From NCBI RefSeq assembly GCF_003259185.1, contig NZ_QGMP01000001.1:620001-684000 (forward strand): a stretch of DNA of 64,000 bases, read 5' to 3'. Source of the DNA: Isoalcanivorax indicus (GTDB lineage Bacteria; Pseudomonadota; Gammaproteobacteria; Pseudomonadales; Alcanivoracaceae). The position numbers and the translations under genes are program-made. A model generated the notes under the pieces. It searched no databases, was not told where the DNA came from, and worked only from the letters and a program-made list of their open reading frames with translations. Shown piece after piece: positions 1 to 10,811 of this stretch. Positions within the stretch are counted from its first letter, which is position 1, and the number at the start of each line of letters is the position of its first letter.

Positions 1-1286
1 AGCGCGTGTTTTCGCCGGACCATGCGCTGCGGCTACAGGTTTATGGCCAGCATACCGATGGCAACCAGCGTACCGAGTTGTGCCCGCGGGATATTCGTAC
101 GGGCGCCGTGGGACCTGGCGGGGCCTTGCTGTACAGCCGCGAGATGCGCGATCTGTTCGAGGCTACCGGCCGCGATACCCTGGCCACGGTGGTGGCCGCC
201 GCGACGCCCGGGACGGATGCGGCCATCGATCAGCGTTACGCCGCCCTGGTCAACAGTGGTGCCGGTCCCTTCTGCCATCGCTTGCAGCAGGATGTCACGG
301 AACGGCGGGTGGACATCGAGATCGAGGACACCGTGCGTTTGCATGAGCGGGTCCGCCTGGTGACCGGCGGCTCCCTGCGGCGCGACGAGGCGCGTTCGGA
401 TGCCTTGCTGGATGGCTCCGTCAGCAACCAGACCCGCGCCCTGTTCGGCAACCTGGAACTGATTCCCCTGAACAGCGTGCATGTGAATCTCGGCGGCTAC
501 TGGCAGTGGGACCAGATCAACAGCGGGCGCCTGAGCCCCCGGGCTGCCGTGATCTGGCGTCCGGCGCCGGGGCATGGCGTCAGGCTGGTCTATTCCGAAG
601 CCGTGCGCAACGTGGATATCTATGAAGAGCGGGCCAACACCGCCCTGCGCCCGGCCTTGCTGCCAGCCACCTATGCCGCCGATACGGTCGGTCTGCTGGG
701 CTGGGCAGACCCGCAGCTGTTCGTCACCCAGACCTCCCCCGGTGACTTGAAGCCGGAGCGTATCCGCTCGCGGGAGATCGGCTATTTTGGCCGTGCCGGG
801 CAATTCGAGCTGGATGTGCGGGTGTTCGACGAAGCCTTGCGCGACCTGATCAGCCAGCCCACCAACCCGTTCCGGTTCGAGGCCAACAACGACACCCAGG
901 TCACGCAGCGCGGCTGGGAGTCGCAACTCGCCTGGCGCCCTCATCCACGGCATCTGTTGCGCGGCACCTATGCGCGGCGTCACGGGGACGCCCCGATCGT
1001 CGCGGAAACCCGCTTGTTTGCGCGGCACATGAGTAGCATGCTCTGGCGGTACGATTTCAGGGACGGCTGGATGTTCTCCAGCAGCTATTACCTGGCGCGC
1101 CGATACGACGACTTCACCTATGAACAGCTGAGCGCCCAGTTGATGCGACGTCAGCGCCTGGGCCGCCACGAGTTGTCCCTGGCCGGGACGGTGGAACACA
1201 ACGTTTCCGGTGACAGCATCGTGTTCCGGCGCAATGATTATCTGGACCGGAGTCGCTATTGGCTCAGTGCCACGCTGCACTTCTGA
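1..1286 (+). CDS. TonB-dependent outer-membrane receptor, 3' part only
   Basis: The reading frame is open from the first bases of the window, so the N-terminal signal peptide, TonB box and plug lie upstream and only about 427 C-terminal residues are seen. The visible part is a beta-barrel: alternating amphipathic strands, segments such as LVYSEAVRN and LKPERIRSREIGYF that are typical of barrel strands of TonB-dependent receptors, and a C-terminal aromatic ending (ATLHF) used as the outer-membrane insertion signal. It is followed after 36 bases by a periplasmic binding protein gene and then a hybrid sensor kinase gene, suggesting one operon for recognition of an external ligand. The ligand cannot be told from this part. 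The GTG at base 6 is an internal codon, not a start. Confidence 0.85.
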   Translation, partial: RVFSPDHALRLQVYGQHTDGNQRTELCPRDIRTGAVGPGGALLYSREMRDLFEATGRDTLATVVAAATPGTDAAIDQRYAALVNSGAGPFCHRLQQDVTERRVDIEIEDTVRLHERVRLVTGGSLRRDEARSDALLDGSVSNQTRALFGNLELIPLNSVHVNLGGYWQWDQINSGRLSPRAAVIWRPAPGHGVRLVYSEAVRNVDIYEERANTALRPALLPATYAADTVGLLGWADPQLFVTQTSPGDLKPERIRSREIGYFGRAGQFELDVRVFDEALRDLISQPTNPFRFEANNDTQVTQRGWESQLAWRPHPRHLLRGTYARRHGDAPIVAETRLFARHMSSMLWRYDFRDGWMFSSSYYLARRYDDFTYEQLSAQLMRRQRLGRHELSLAGTVEHNVSGDSIVFRRNDYLDRSRYWLSATLHF

Positions 1287-1322
1287 ATCATGGCGTCGTG
1301 ACGCAGGGACGACAGGCACGTG

Positions 1323-2276
1323 ATGATGCATAGGACAACCCCACAGGCTGGACACTCCGCGCGGCGGCGCTGCTGGCGGTGGGGCGGGCTGCTGTCATGG
1401 TTCCTGGCATGGTCCCTGGCGTGGTCCCTGGTCTTGTTATGGCCGTTGCCGGTGTTGGCCGATGGCCCACGATTGGCCCTGCTCGGTGGTGATGAGGCCT
1501 TTCAGGCACGTTTCGGTGCCGCGCTGGCCGAGCAGCTGGTGGAACGCGGAGAGGGCGAGATCGGTTGGCAGGCGCCGCGGCGCAGCGATCTGATTGTTGC
1601 CCTGGGGGACGACGCCTTCACGCGGGCCCTCAGTTACCAGCGGCCCGTGATCGGGGTTTTCGTGAGCCGTGATGTGGCCCTGGAGGCCTACTCGGCGGGT
1701 TGTGCCTGCACCGCCTTCTTTGCCGAGGCCGATCCGGTGCGTCAGCTGCGTCTGGCGCGGTTGATGTTTCCTGCGGCCCAGCGTATCGGGCTGGTGACCG
1801 GGCCTCACTCCGCCTGGGCGGCTGGCCTGTTGCAGACCGATGCCGAGAGCGCGGGTCTGATCCTGGTGCATGAAGCGGTGGCCGGGCCCGCTGATATGGC
1901 GCGTCAGCTCCCGCGCCTGCTGTCGCGTGTGGACCTGTTGATTGCGGTGGGAGACTCGGCCCTGTACGGGCCCGATACGGCCCGCACGGTGCTGTTGACC
2001 AGCTACCGCCAGGGGCGCCCGGTGATCGGACCGGACGAATTCTTCGTTCAGGCGGGCAGTGTGGCGACCACCTATACCGGCGGCGCCGACATGGTTGAGC
2101 AGGTGGCGGACACCATCAGCCGTTTCCGTCGTCGCGGTGCCGCCCGGGGGCGCCTGCCGCCACCGGATTTTGGCAGTCGCTTCTCCGTGCGCGTCAACGA
2201 ACATGTGGCGCGTACCTATGATGTGCCGGAGCGGGACGCGGACGCGCTGGCGGCAGACCTGGAGGCGGGGTGGTGA
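1323..2276 (+). CDS. Periplasmic substrate-binding-like protein (ABC_sub_bind type)
   Basis: A protein of about 317 residues with an Arg-rich N-region and a hydrophobic core ending in PVLADG, a convincing signal peptide, so it should be periplasmic. The signal segment contains a small tandem duplication (FLAW-SLAW-SL). The mature part has the alternating Rossmann-like layout of periplasmic binding proteins, including PVIGVFVSRD, RIGLVTGP and a second-half segment TVLLTSYRQGRPVIGPDEFF, resembling the ABC_sub_bind (TrpX-like) group. No transporter genes are adjacent. It lies between a TonB receptor and a hybrid sensor kinase whose GTG start overlaps its stop, so a ligand-presenting role for the kinase is plausible but inferred. 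GTG at 1320 and ATG at 1326 are alternative starts. Confidence 0.7.
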   Translation: MMHRTTPQAGHSARRRCWRWGGLLSWFLAWSLAWSLVLLWPLPVLADGPRLALLGGDEAFQARFGAALAEQLVERGEGEIGWQAPRRSDLIVALGDDAFTRALSYQRPVIGVFVSRDVALEAYSAGCACTAFFAEADPVRQLRLARLMFPAAQRIGLVTGPHSAWAAGLLQTDAESAGLILVHEAVAGPADMARQLPRLLSRVDLLIAVGDSALYGPDTARTVLLTSYRQGRPVIGPDEFFVQAGSVATTYTGGADMVEQVADTISRFRRRGAARGRLPPPDFGSRFSVRVNEHVARTYDVPERDADALAADLEAGW

Positions 2277-4186
2277 CCGGAACACGCTCGATCAGACAGC
2301 AGTTGCAATGGCTTGGCATCCTGCCAGCGCTGATCCTGTTGTTGCTGTTGCTCGGTCTGCTCACCTGGCAGCGTTTCGGTGATGCGGAAGCCGAGTTGGG
2401 CGCCAAGGGCCAGTTCATGGTGCGCCAGCTGGCGATCAGCGCGGAATACGGTGTGCTGTCCGGCAACCACGAAGATCTGCGCCAGCAGGCGCAACTGGCC
2501 ATGCAGGACCCGGAAGTGCGCTATGTGCTGTTCGCGGATGCTGACGGCAGTACCCTGCTGTATCAAGGCGTGGGCGATGCCGTCAGCCTGGCCGGAGCGG
2601 AAGCGTCATCGCTGCGGCATTTCCGGGCCCCCATCCATCGTCAGCCGTTGATGCTGCCTCCTGCCCGTGACACTGGGCTGTCGGCACAACCCGCACAGCC
2701 GGAGGTCATCGGTGAGGTCAGTCTGGGCCTGTCCGGCGGCTCCGTGGCACGACGCCAGCGGGAAATCCTGCTGGCCAGTCTGGCGCCCGCGCTGGCGGCC
2801 GTGATCGTGGCACTGTGGACAGCCGGGCGCATGGCACGCTCCCTGTCCGGCCCCATTTCCCGCTTGTCCCGTCTGGTGCGCGTCATTCGCGGAGGCGGCT
2901 ATCATGTGCGTGGCGCCAGCCCGCTGCGCGGCGAGCTGGGTGCTCTGCAACAGGACATCAACGAACTGGCCTCGGCGCTGGAGCGTGCCCGGCGCGAGCA
3001 GGAAGCGGCCATGGATGACCTGCGCGATGCGCGTCAGCGCGCCGAGGCCGCAAGCCAGGCCAAAAGCGAATTCCTGGCCATGATGAGCCATGAATTACGC
3101 ACCCCCATGAACGGTGTGCTTGGCATGCTGCAGTTGCTGGAAACCACGTCGCTGAGTCGCGAGCAGCAGGAGTATTCCAGTGCGGCGGTGGAATCCACCA
3201 ACCATCTGCTGGAAGTCATCAACGACATTCTCGATTTCTCCCGTATCGAGTCGGGCCGCATGGAGATCGAGCAGCTGTTTTTCTCCCCCGCCGAGCTGCT
3301 GCAGAACTGTGTCGCGAACTTTCGTTATCTGGCTGAGCAGAAGCAACTGGCGTTGCGCCTGGAAGGGGTGGAGGCGGTCTCGGGTCTGGATATCTGTTCG
3401 GACCCGACCCGGCTGCGGCAGGTGCTGAGCAATCTGATTGCCAATGCCATCAAGTTTACCGAGCAAGGCAGTGTCACGGTGCAGGTGGAATGCGAGCCGC
3501 TGGAGGGTTCCAGCCGTGTGTCGCTGGTATGCAGTGTGACCGACACCGGCATGGGGATTGCGCCGGAGAAGCTGCCAACGTTGTTCGATGCGTTCTCGCA
3601 GGTGGATTCCTCCACATCGCGCCGCTTCGGCGGCGCCGGGCTCGGGCTGGCTATCTCACGGCGCCTGTGCCGCATGCTTGGCGGTCGCCTTGAGGTCAGC
3701 AGCACCCCGGGGCAGGGCACCTGCTTTACCGCCAGCTTTGTGCTCGACAGCCGCCGCAATGTCAGCCGCGCCCCGGCCGCCGCCGTCAGCGCGCCACCGC
3801 GCCTGGCGGGCCATGTGCTGCTGGTGGAGGACAACCCGGTGAATCGCATGGTGGCGGAACACATGTTGCGCGCCAGCGGCGTCACGGTGCATGCGGCGGA
3901 GCACGGCGGCCAGGCCCTCGATATCCTTCAGCGTGAGCGTTTTGATTGTGTGCTCATGGATGTGCAAATGCCGGTGATGGATGGTCTGGAGGCCACACGG
4001 CGCTGGCGGGCACAGGAACAGGCGCAGGGCAGCACGCGCCTGCCGATCGTGGCCCTGACGGCGAATGCATTGTCCGGCGAGCGCGAGCGCTGCATGGCCG
4101 CCGGGATGGACGATTACCTGGCCAAGCCTTTCCAGCGACAGGCGCTGCTGCTGATGATGAGCCGCTACCTGCCGCGCGAGGCATGA
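2270..4186 (+). CDS. Hybrid sensor histidine kinase/response regulator
   Basis: This 638-residue inner-membrane signalling protein has a transmembrane helix at about residues 15-33, a periplasmic sensor region to about 165, a second helix, a HAMP-like linker, and a coiled-coil into a HisKA domain with MSHELRTPMNG (phospho-acceptor His274). The HATPase_c domain shows NLIANAIKF, DTGMGI and GGAGLGLAI. A C-terminal receiver domain has the phospho-acceptor Asp564 in MDVQMPVMDG and the conserved lysine in AKPF. No Hpt domain is present, so a separate phosphotransfer partner may exist. The layout is that of BarA/RcsC-type kinases. Its start (GTG 2270 or 2273) overlaps the stop of the upstream binding-protein gene, implying translational coupling and a shared pathway. 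Confidence 0.88.
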   Translation: MVTGTRSIRQQLQWLGILPALILLLLLLGLLTWQRFGDAEAELGAKGQFMVRQLAISAEYGVLSGNHEDLRQQAQLAMQDPEVRYVLFADADGSTLLYQGVGDAVSLAGAEASSLRHFRAPIHRQPLMLPPARDTGLSAQPAQPEVIGEVSLGLSGGSVARRQREILLASLAPALAAVIVALWTAGRMARSLSGPISRLSRLVRVIRGGGYHVRGASPLRGELGALQQDINELASALERARREQEAAMDDLRDARQRAEAASQAKSEFLAMMSHELRTPMNGVLGMLQLLETTSLSREQQEYSSAAVESTNHLLEVINDILDFSRIESGRMEIEQLFFSPAELLQNCVANFRYLAEQKQLALRLEGVEAVSGLDICSDPTRLRQVLSNLIANAIKFTEQGSVTVQVECEPLEGSSRVSLVCSVTDTGMGIAPEKLPTLFDAFSQVDSSTSRRFGGAGLGLAISRRLCRMLGGRLEVSSTPGQGTCFTASFVLDSRRNVSRAPAAAVSAPPRLAGHVLLVEDNPVNRMVAEHMLRASGVTVHAAEHGGQALDILQRERFDCVLMDVQMPVMDGLEATRRWRAQEQAQGSTRLPIVALTANALSGERERCMAAGMDDYLAKPFQRQALLLMMSRYLPREA

Positions 4187-4196
4187 CGCGCGCGGC

Positions 4197-5558
4197 TCAG
4201 TCCTGATTCGTGTCCCCCGGACGAATGGCCGTGACGGTTGCCGTGATGCTGCCGTCATTCAACCGGGTGCGCAGCGTATCCCCGGGGGTCACTGCCTGCA
4301 CCGAGCGCACGGCGGTATCGCCCAGGAAGGTAATGCTGTAGCCCCGGCCCAGCGTGGCCAGCGGGCTGGCGGTGTGCAGGCGCTGGCCCAGCTGAGTCAG
4401 CGCGCGCTGGCTGTCTTGCAGGGCGCGTGGCGCGGGCAGCCGCAAGCGTCGCTGCAGGCCCTGCAATTGTTGCTGACGGCGCTGCAGCAGCGCGCTCGGG
4501 CTCTGGGCGCGCAGGCGCTGGCCCAGTTGCCGCAGCTGCTGGCCGTGCAGGGCCAGTTGATGGGTCAACTGGCGGCGCAAGCGGCCATCCAGCTCGTCAA
4601 GCTGCTGGGCGTATTGCTCCAGTTGCTGGCTCGGGTGGCGCAGGCGCCGCCGCAGGGCAGTAAAGCGCTCGCCATGGCGTGCCAGTTGCTGCTGCATCTG
4701 GCGCACCAGACGGCGCCGCGCCGCACGCAGCTGCTCTGCCGCCAGGCTCAGGTCTGGCCCCACCAGCTCGGCCGCTGCCGAGGGCGTGGGGGCGCGCAGG
4801 TCAGCGGCAAAATCGGTCAGCCCGACGTCGATTTCATGGCCCACCGCCGAGACCACCGGAATCGCGCTGGCCGCCACATCCCGGGCCAGTTGCTCATCAT
4901 TGAAGGCCCACAGGTCTTCCAGTGAGCCGCCGCCCCGGGTCAGGATCAGCACGTCGCATTCGTTCCGGGCATTGGCCAGCGCCAGCGCGGCGCGCAGTTG
5001 CCCCGGTGCCTCGCGGCCCTGGACGGCGCTGGGATAGATCAGCACCGGGATCTGCGGGCAACGGCGGTTCAGCACCTGGAGAATATCGCGCACGGCGGCG
5101 CCGCTGGGTGAAGTGATCAGGCCAATCTGTCGGGGCAGGGGGGGCAGGGCGCGCTTGCGCTCGGCGGCAAACAGCCCCTCGGCCTGCAGCCGGGCCTTGA
5201 GCGCCTCGAACTGCTGCCGCAGCTGGCCCTCACCGGCTTCCTCCATGTGCTCCACCACCAACTGGAAGCTGCCGCGAGGCACGTACAGCGTGATCCGCGC
5301 CCGGACCAGTACCTGCTGTCCGTTGCGCGGCGTGAAGCGCAGCCGCTGGTTGCGGGCACGGAACATGGCGGCATTGACCTGGGCCCGGTCATCCTTGAGG
5401 CTGAAATAGAGGTGCCCGGAGCCGGGCCGGGACAGGTTCGACAGCTCGCCCTCGAGCCAGACCAGCGGGAAACTGCCCTCCAGCAGGCCCTGGGCCTCCA
5501 GATTCAGGCGGCTGACGCTGTATACGTGGCGTTCACCGCCGGGAATGTCTGATTTCAT
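4197..5558 (-). CDS. xseA: Exodeoxyribonuclease VII large subunit
   Basis: XseA is the catalytic subunit of exonuclease VII, which degrades single-stranded DNA to oligonucleotides together with XseB. At 453 residues it matches the E. coli protein closely. The N-terminal OB-fold is recognisable (VWLEGELSNL, GHLYFSLKD), followed by the catalytic region with IGLITSPSGAAVRDIL, LTRGGGSLEDLWAFN and SAVGHEIDVGLTDFAADLRAPTPSAAAEL. The rest is a long Gln/Leu/Arg-rich coiled-coil and a short beta tail (LGRGYSI), as in the family. It is convergent with the hybrid kinase gene with a gap of about ten bases, and divergent from guaB; the xseA | guaB arrangement is common in gammaproteobacteria. No xseB is in the window. 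Confidence 0.97.
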   Translation of the reverse strand: MKSDIPGGERHVYSVSRLNLEAQGLLEGSFPLVWLEGELSNLSRPGSGHLYFSLKDDRAQVNAAMFRARNQRLRFTPRNGQQVLVRARITLYVPRGSFQLVVEHMEEAGEGQLRQQFEALKARLQAEGLFAAERKRALPPLPRQIGLITSPSGAAVRDILQVLNRRCPQIPVLIYPSAVQGREAPGQLRAALALANARNECDVLILTRGGGSLEDLWAFNDEQLARDVAASAIPVVSAVGHEIDVGLTDFAADLRAPTPSAAAELVGPDLSLAAEQLRAARRRLVRQMQQQLARHGERFTALRRRLRHPSQQLEQYAQQLDELDGRLRRQLTHQLALHGQQLRQLGQRLRAQSPSALLQRRQQQLQGLQRRLRLPAPRALQDSQRALTQLGQRLHTASPLATLGRGYSITFLGDTAVRSVQAVTPGDTLRTRLNDGSITATVTAIRPGDTNQD

Positions 5559-5577
5559 GTCAGGGATACTACTGACA

Positions 5578-5606
5578 TTTACCCGAAAGACGCCAGCGCC
5601 TATAAT
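5578..5606 (+). promoter_or_regulatory. Sigma70-type promoter of guaB
   Basis: A perfect -10 hexamer TATAAT (5601-5606) lies exactly 17 bases downstream of TTTACC (5578-5583), a 4/6 match to the -35 consensus. Transcription would start near 5613, about 40 bases before the guaB ATG. The site is in the xseA/guaB divergent gap. No stringent-response or PurR site could be confirmed by eye. Confidence 0.75.
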
Positions 5607-5617
5607 TGCGCGCTTAA

Positions 5618-7123
<1,506 letters not shown>

Positions 7124-7152
7124 GCGCTTGACGTATTCATGAAGACCTCAAC

Positions 7153-7181
7153 GGCCGGCATCCACGCCGGCCTTTGTGTTT
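7153..7181 (+). terminator. GC-rich hairpin with T-rich tail between guaB and guaA
   Basis: A perfect 7-bp GC stem (7153-7159 with 7166-7172) encloses a 6-base loop and is followed by TTTGTGTTT. It looks like a weak or partial intrinsic terminator/attenuator that would lower guaA expression relative to guaB. No separate promoter for guaA is obvious in the 35 bases that remain. Confidence 0.5.
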
Positions 7182-7216
7182 GACCCGGCCGACAGGCCCA
7201 GCGAGCGGACAACGCC

Positions 7217-8788
7217 ATGAAAGACATTCACTCCCAGCGCATCCTGATTCTGGATTTCGGTTCACAGTACACGCAGCTGATTGCCCGCCGCGTGCGCGAA
7301 ATCGGCGTCTATTGCGAAATCCGTGCGTTCGACATGGACGATGCCGAAATCCGCGCCTTCGACCCGGCGGGTGTGATCCTCTCCGGTGGCCCGGAAACCG
7401 TGACCATGAATGAGACGCCCCGTGCACCGCAGCGGGTGTTCGAACTTGGCGTGCCGGTGCTGGGGATCTGTTACGGCATGCAGACCATGGCCTCGCAGCT
7501 GGGCGGTACCGTGATTCATGGTGAGAAGCACGAATTCGGTTATGCCCGGGTGCAGAAAGTGGGCGCCTGCCGTTTGCTGGATGACATCGTGGACCACGAG
7601 GAAGACGGCCACAATTTCCTGGACGTCTGGATGAGCCACGGTGACCGTGTGGACACCGCGCCGGAAGGCTTTGTGGTCAGCGCCGCCACCGGCTCCTGCC
7701 CGGTGGCCGGCATGGCCGACGACGCGCGCCGCTTCTATGGCGTGCAGTTCCACCCCGAAGTCACCCACACGCTTCAGGGCGGCCGCCTGCTGGAGCGCTT
7801 CGTGCGCGATATCTGCGCCTGCGAAAAACTCTGGACCCCTGACAACATCATTGAAGATGCCATTGAGCAGATCCGTGAGCAGGTGCGCGACGAAGAAGTG
7901 ATCCTCGGCCTGTCCGGCGGCGTGGATTCGTCGGTGGTCGCCGCCCTGCTGCACAAGGCTATCGGCGACCAACTGACCTGCGTGTTCGTGGACAACGGCC
8001 TGTTGCGCCATCGCGAAGGCGATCAGGTGATGGAGATGTTTGCCGAAAACATGGGCGTGAAAGTCATTCGCGTGGACGCGGAAGACAACTTCCTGGGCAA
8101 GCTGGCCGGTGTGGAAGACCCTGAGCAGAAGCGCAAGATCATCGGCAACACCTTTATCGAGATCTTCGATGCCGAAGCCGCAAAACTGAGAAATGCCAAC
8201 TGGCTGGCCCAGGGCACCATCTATCCGGACGTGATTGAATCTGCTGCCAGCAAGACCGGCAAGGCCCACGTGATCAAGTCGCACCACAATGTGGGTGGCC
8301 TGCCGGAGCACATGAAGCTGAAACTCGTAGAGCCCCTGCGCGAACTGTTCAAGGATGAAGTGCGCAAGATCGGCCTGGAGCTGGGCCTGCCCTACGACAT
8401 GGTCTACCGCCACCCCTTCCCGGGCCCCGGCCTGGGCGTGCGCATCCTCGGCGAAGTGAAAAAGGAATACGCCGATACCCTGCGCCTGGCGGATGACATC
8501 TTTATCACCGAACTGCGCGCTGCGGGTCTGTATCACAAGACCAGCCAGGCCTTCACCGTCTTCCTGCCGGTCAAGTCCGTGGGCGTGGTCGGCGACGCCC
8601 GCCGCTACGAATACGTGGTGGCCCTGCGCGCCGTGGAAACCATCGACTTCATGACCGCCCGCTGGGCGCACCTGCCGTATGACTTCCTGGAGCATGTTTC
8701 CGGCCGCATCATCAACGAAATCCCGGGCATCAGCCGGGTGACCTACGACATCTCGTCGAAGCCGCCGGCGACGATTGAGTGGGAGTGA
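7217..8788 (+). CDS. guaA: GMP synthase (glutamine-hydrolysing)
   Basis: GuaA aminates XMP to GMP using glutamine and ATP. The 523-residue protein contains a class I glutamine amidotransferase domain with nucleophile Cys85 ([10 protein letters not shown]) and the His179/Glu181 pair in VQFHPEV, then an ATP pyrophosphatase domain with the P-loop SGGVDS at 233-238, and the C-terminal dimerisation domain ending in [11 protein letters not shown], which is strongly conserved. It follows guaB and completes the IMP-to-GMP branch. Its last 46 bases overlap, on the other strand, the 3' end of the next gene. Confidence 0.98.
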   Translation: MKDIHSQRILILDFGSQYTQLIARRVREIGVYCEIRAFDMDDAEIRAFDPAGVILSGGPETVTMNETPRAPQRVFELGVPVLGICYGMQTMASQLGGTVIHGEKHEFGYARVQKVGACRLLDDIVDHEEDGHNFLDVWMSHGDRVDTAPEGFVVSAATGSCPVAGMADDARRFYGVQFHPEVTHTLQGGRLLERFVRDICACEKLWTPDNIIEDAIEQIREQVRDEEVILGLSGGVDSSVVAALLHKAIGDQLTCVFVDNGLLRHREGDQVMEMFAENMGVKVIRVDAEDNFLGKLAGVEDPEQKRKIIGNTFIEIFDAEAAKLRNANWLAQGTIYPDVIESAASKTGKAHVIKSHHNVGGLPEHMKLKLVEPLRELFKDEVRKIGLELGLPYDMVYRHPFPGPGLGVRILGEVKKEYADTLRLADDIFITELRAAGLYHKTSQAFTVFLPVKSVGVVGDARRYEYVVALRAVETIDFMTARWAHLPYDFLEHVSGRIINEIPGISRVTYDISSKPPATIEWE

Positions 8789-9153
8789 ACCGCATTCCGG
8801 ATGCCGCCACCCATGCCCGGGTGGCGGGGAACGGCGGTGGCCAGGATGACGCGTTCAAGCGCCAGGAAGTAATCAAACGCCGGGCACTTGCGCCCGACCA
8901 CGAATGAGTGATCTGCCTCGTCCTCTTCCGCAAGACGCACGATCAGCGCAGGAATGCCCTGGCGTGCGGCGAGCGTCGTGATCTGCTGCCCGAAGGGGTC
9001 AGCAGGATCCGTGACCACGATATCGGTGTGGCTGTCCTGCCAGGGCACGATCTCAATAGCCAGGCCGTGCTCGCGGAACAACGCAGCAACCAGCACCAGC
9101 TTCTGCACTGTTGCGTCATCGCAGCCCGCATGCGCTACGGTCAGATGCCTCAT
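8743..9153 (-). CDS. Hypothetical protein, 136 residues
   Basis: I do not recognise a family. The chosen ATG at 9153 has a GGGGGC ribosome-binding sequence at good spacing; the frame stays open to 9252 but that extension looks non-coding. The protein is soluble, with an alternating beta/alpha pattern in its first 105 residues ([38 protein letters not shown]) that could be a small receiver- or Rossmann-like fold. The last 15 residues are read antisense to the conserved guaA C-terminus, so the true protein may functionally end earlier. It is convergent with guaA. Reality as a gene is supported by ribosome-binding site, length and composition only. Confidence 0.5.
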   Translation of the reverse strand: MRHLTVAHAGCDDATVQKLVLVAALFREHGLAIEIVPWQDSHTDIVVTDPADPFGQQITTLAARQGIPALIVRLAEEDEADHSFVVGRKCPAFDYFLALERVILATAVPRHPGMGGGIRNAVHSHSIVAGGFDEMS

Positions 9154-9354
9154 GGTATGCCCCCGGAACTGCCCGCTGTATTGAACGGTCTTGTGATGGC
9201 TGTGCCGTTTGTTCAGCGTCTCGATTATTGGCAGAGCGTGTGATCGGGACAACGCCTTTTTTTACGTATTTTTCTCCTGGTTCATGTTGCGATTATGGTT
9301 ATTTCTGCCTGTTCATGCGGGGGGCGTTCGCGGCTTGCCGGGGATGTCATCTGT

Positions 9355-10239
9355 TCATGTTTCCGTAGCCTGAATAAATGACCTGTTCAGGTCTCGTGCG
9401 TCGGCAGTCAGGCGCGCCGAAAGCTGTTGTCGCAGCAGATCGCCCAGGCGCTGGGTCAATCCGGGACGGTCGGGCAGTCGAATATCCATCATGGCTTCCA
9501 GCAGGGCGACGACAGCCTCGGCGCTGCCCAGCAGATGGCGTTCGATGCGCCCATCGGCATGGCGTCGGGTATAGCGGTCATTGTGCAGGATATGGCGCAC
9601 GGTGCCGTCCACGCGGCTGGCCATCAGTTGACTGACGAAAGGTGACGATGGATGGCAGGCAGTGTACCAGTTGGCCATCTCGTAATCGGCGGGCCATGCC
9701 GTGTGCAGGGCGAAGCGGTACATGGCGCGCCATTGTCCGTGTTCCAGTGCTTCCAGCGTACAGAGGTCATTATCGGTGCGCAGGCGAAAGGTCTCATGGC
9801 GTGTCAGTTGCAGAGCGGTGTCGTGCAGTCGCAGCGGGGCCACGCCGGTGAGGGCGCCGAAGGCGGTATCGACGAGATAGTCCTCTCCGGCCAGGGTGAC
9901 ACAGAGAAGCAGATGCGAGGCGGCAGTCCTGGCGTCTTCAGGTTGGCCCCAGAGCACGCGGGCCAGGAGCGGCCGCACTGAAAACCCCAACTGCCGCAGC
10001 ACCTGGGCAAACAACAGGGCATGTTCATGGCAGTAGCCTCCGCGCTGCTGCATCACCAGCTTTTTTTCCAGATCGCGCAGCGCCAGTGAAACGGGCTGGC
10101 CCATCAGCGGGTTCAGGTTCTCGAACGGAATCCGGTTGACGTGCTGCCAGTGCAATGCGGCGAGCGTCTCCAACGAGGCATCCAGCGGGCCGGTATAGCC
10201 GATGCGGGCAAGGTAGGCAGAGAGGTTCACGGCGGTCAT
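9355..10239 (-). CDS. nat: Arylamine N-acetyltransferase
   Basis: This enzyme family transfers acetyl from acetyl-CoA to arylamines and hydrazines. The 294-residue length is typical. The Cys-His-Asp triad is visible: Cys70 in RGGYCHEH, His109 in AASHLLL and Asp124 in YLVDTAFG (usually VDVGFG). RIPFENLNPL near residue 37 is another family signature. It stands alone on the minus strand, divergent from the VOC/ArsR operon. An ordinary detoxification role is likely; the physiological substrate is not indicated by its neighbours. Confidence 0.93.
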   Translation of the reverse strand: MTAVNLSAYLARIGYTGPLDASLETLAALHWQHVNRIPFENLNPLMGQPVSLALRDLEKKLVMQQRGGYCHEHALLFAQVLRQLGFSVRPLLARVLWGQPEDARTAASHLLLCVTLAGEDYLVDTAFGALTGVAPLRLHDTALQLTRHETFRLRTDNDLCTLEALEHGQWRAMYRFALHTAWPADYEMANWYTACHPSSPFVSQLMASRVDGTVRHILHNDRYTRRHADGRIERHLLGSAEAVVALLEAMMDIRLPDRPGLTQRLGDLLRQQLSARLTADARDLNRSFIQATET

Positions 10240-10376
10240 GCAAGGCTCCTTCTGTTCGGGTGATCGGGAGCAGGCTAGAGGCTGGACCTTGGTTGAGGTA
10301 AATCCTGCGGGGAGAGTAATTCGCCAATCGTTGCCATAGGCGAGAGCTATGGTGCGAGGTGATGGGTTTTATATTA

Positions 10377-10388
10377 AACCATATGGTT
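10377..10388. promoter_or_regulatory. Perfect 12-bp palindrome, candidate ArsR operator
   Basis: AACCATATGGTT is perfectly self-complementary and lies in an AT-rich stretch, immediately after TATATT (10370-10375) and about 58 bases before the VOC gene. Outer ATT/AAT bases extend the symmetry with one mismatch on each side. Its place in front of an operon encoding an ArsR-type repressor makes an autoregulatory operator the simplest reading. Confidence 0.5.
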
Positions 10389-10445
10389 GAATTATGAGTG
10401 CGCCCATGCGATGCTGTCCGGGTCATGCCAAACCGGAGACAGATC

Positions 10446-10811
10446 ATGCCTGCTCAACCCGCATTCGAGGGCGGCCGCAACATCGCCATGAAAGTGCCGG
10501 CCCATCACTATGACGCCACGGTGCAGTTCTACCGTGAGACCCTGCGCCTGCCGGTGCTGGCGCAGTATGCGCCGAATATCGTGTTCGCCTTCGGGGTCAA
10601 CCAGTTGTGGATCGACCGGGTGCCCGGTGCCGGGCAAACGGAGCTGTGGCTGGAGATGGAGACGGCAGAGCCGGAGGCCGCGGCGGACTGGCTGGCGGAG
10701 CAGGGCCTGACCCGCTGCGACGAGGCGGAGCCGCTGCCGGAGGGCTTCCGGGGGCGCTGGATCAGCAGCCCGGCCGGGGTCATTCATCTGGTCCGGGTGG
10801 CGCAGTCGTGA
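10446..10811 (+). CDS. VOC-family (glyoxalase/bleomycin-resistance fold) protein
   Basis: A 121-residue single-domain protein. The pattern MKVPAHHYDATVQFYRETLRLPV followed by FAFGVNQLWIDRV and WLEMET matches the beta-alpha-beta-beta-beta repeats of the vicinal-oxygen-chelate superfamily, which includes glyoxalases, dioxygenases and antibiotic-binding proteins. Start at 10446 is chosen because of GGAGAC just upstream; the frame extends to 10398 but without good context. Its stop overlaps the GTG start of the ArsR-type regulator, and an SRPBCC gene follows, a common trio in proteobacteria. Substrate unknown. Confidence 0.75.
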   Translation: MPAQPAFEGGRNIAMKVPAHHYDATVQFYRETLRLPVLAQYAPNIVFAFGVNQLWIDRVPGAGQTELWLEMETAEPEAAADWLAEQGLTRCDEAEPLPEGFRGRWISSPAGVIHLVRVAQS

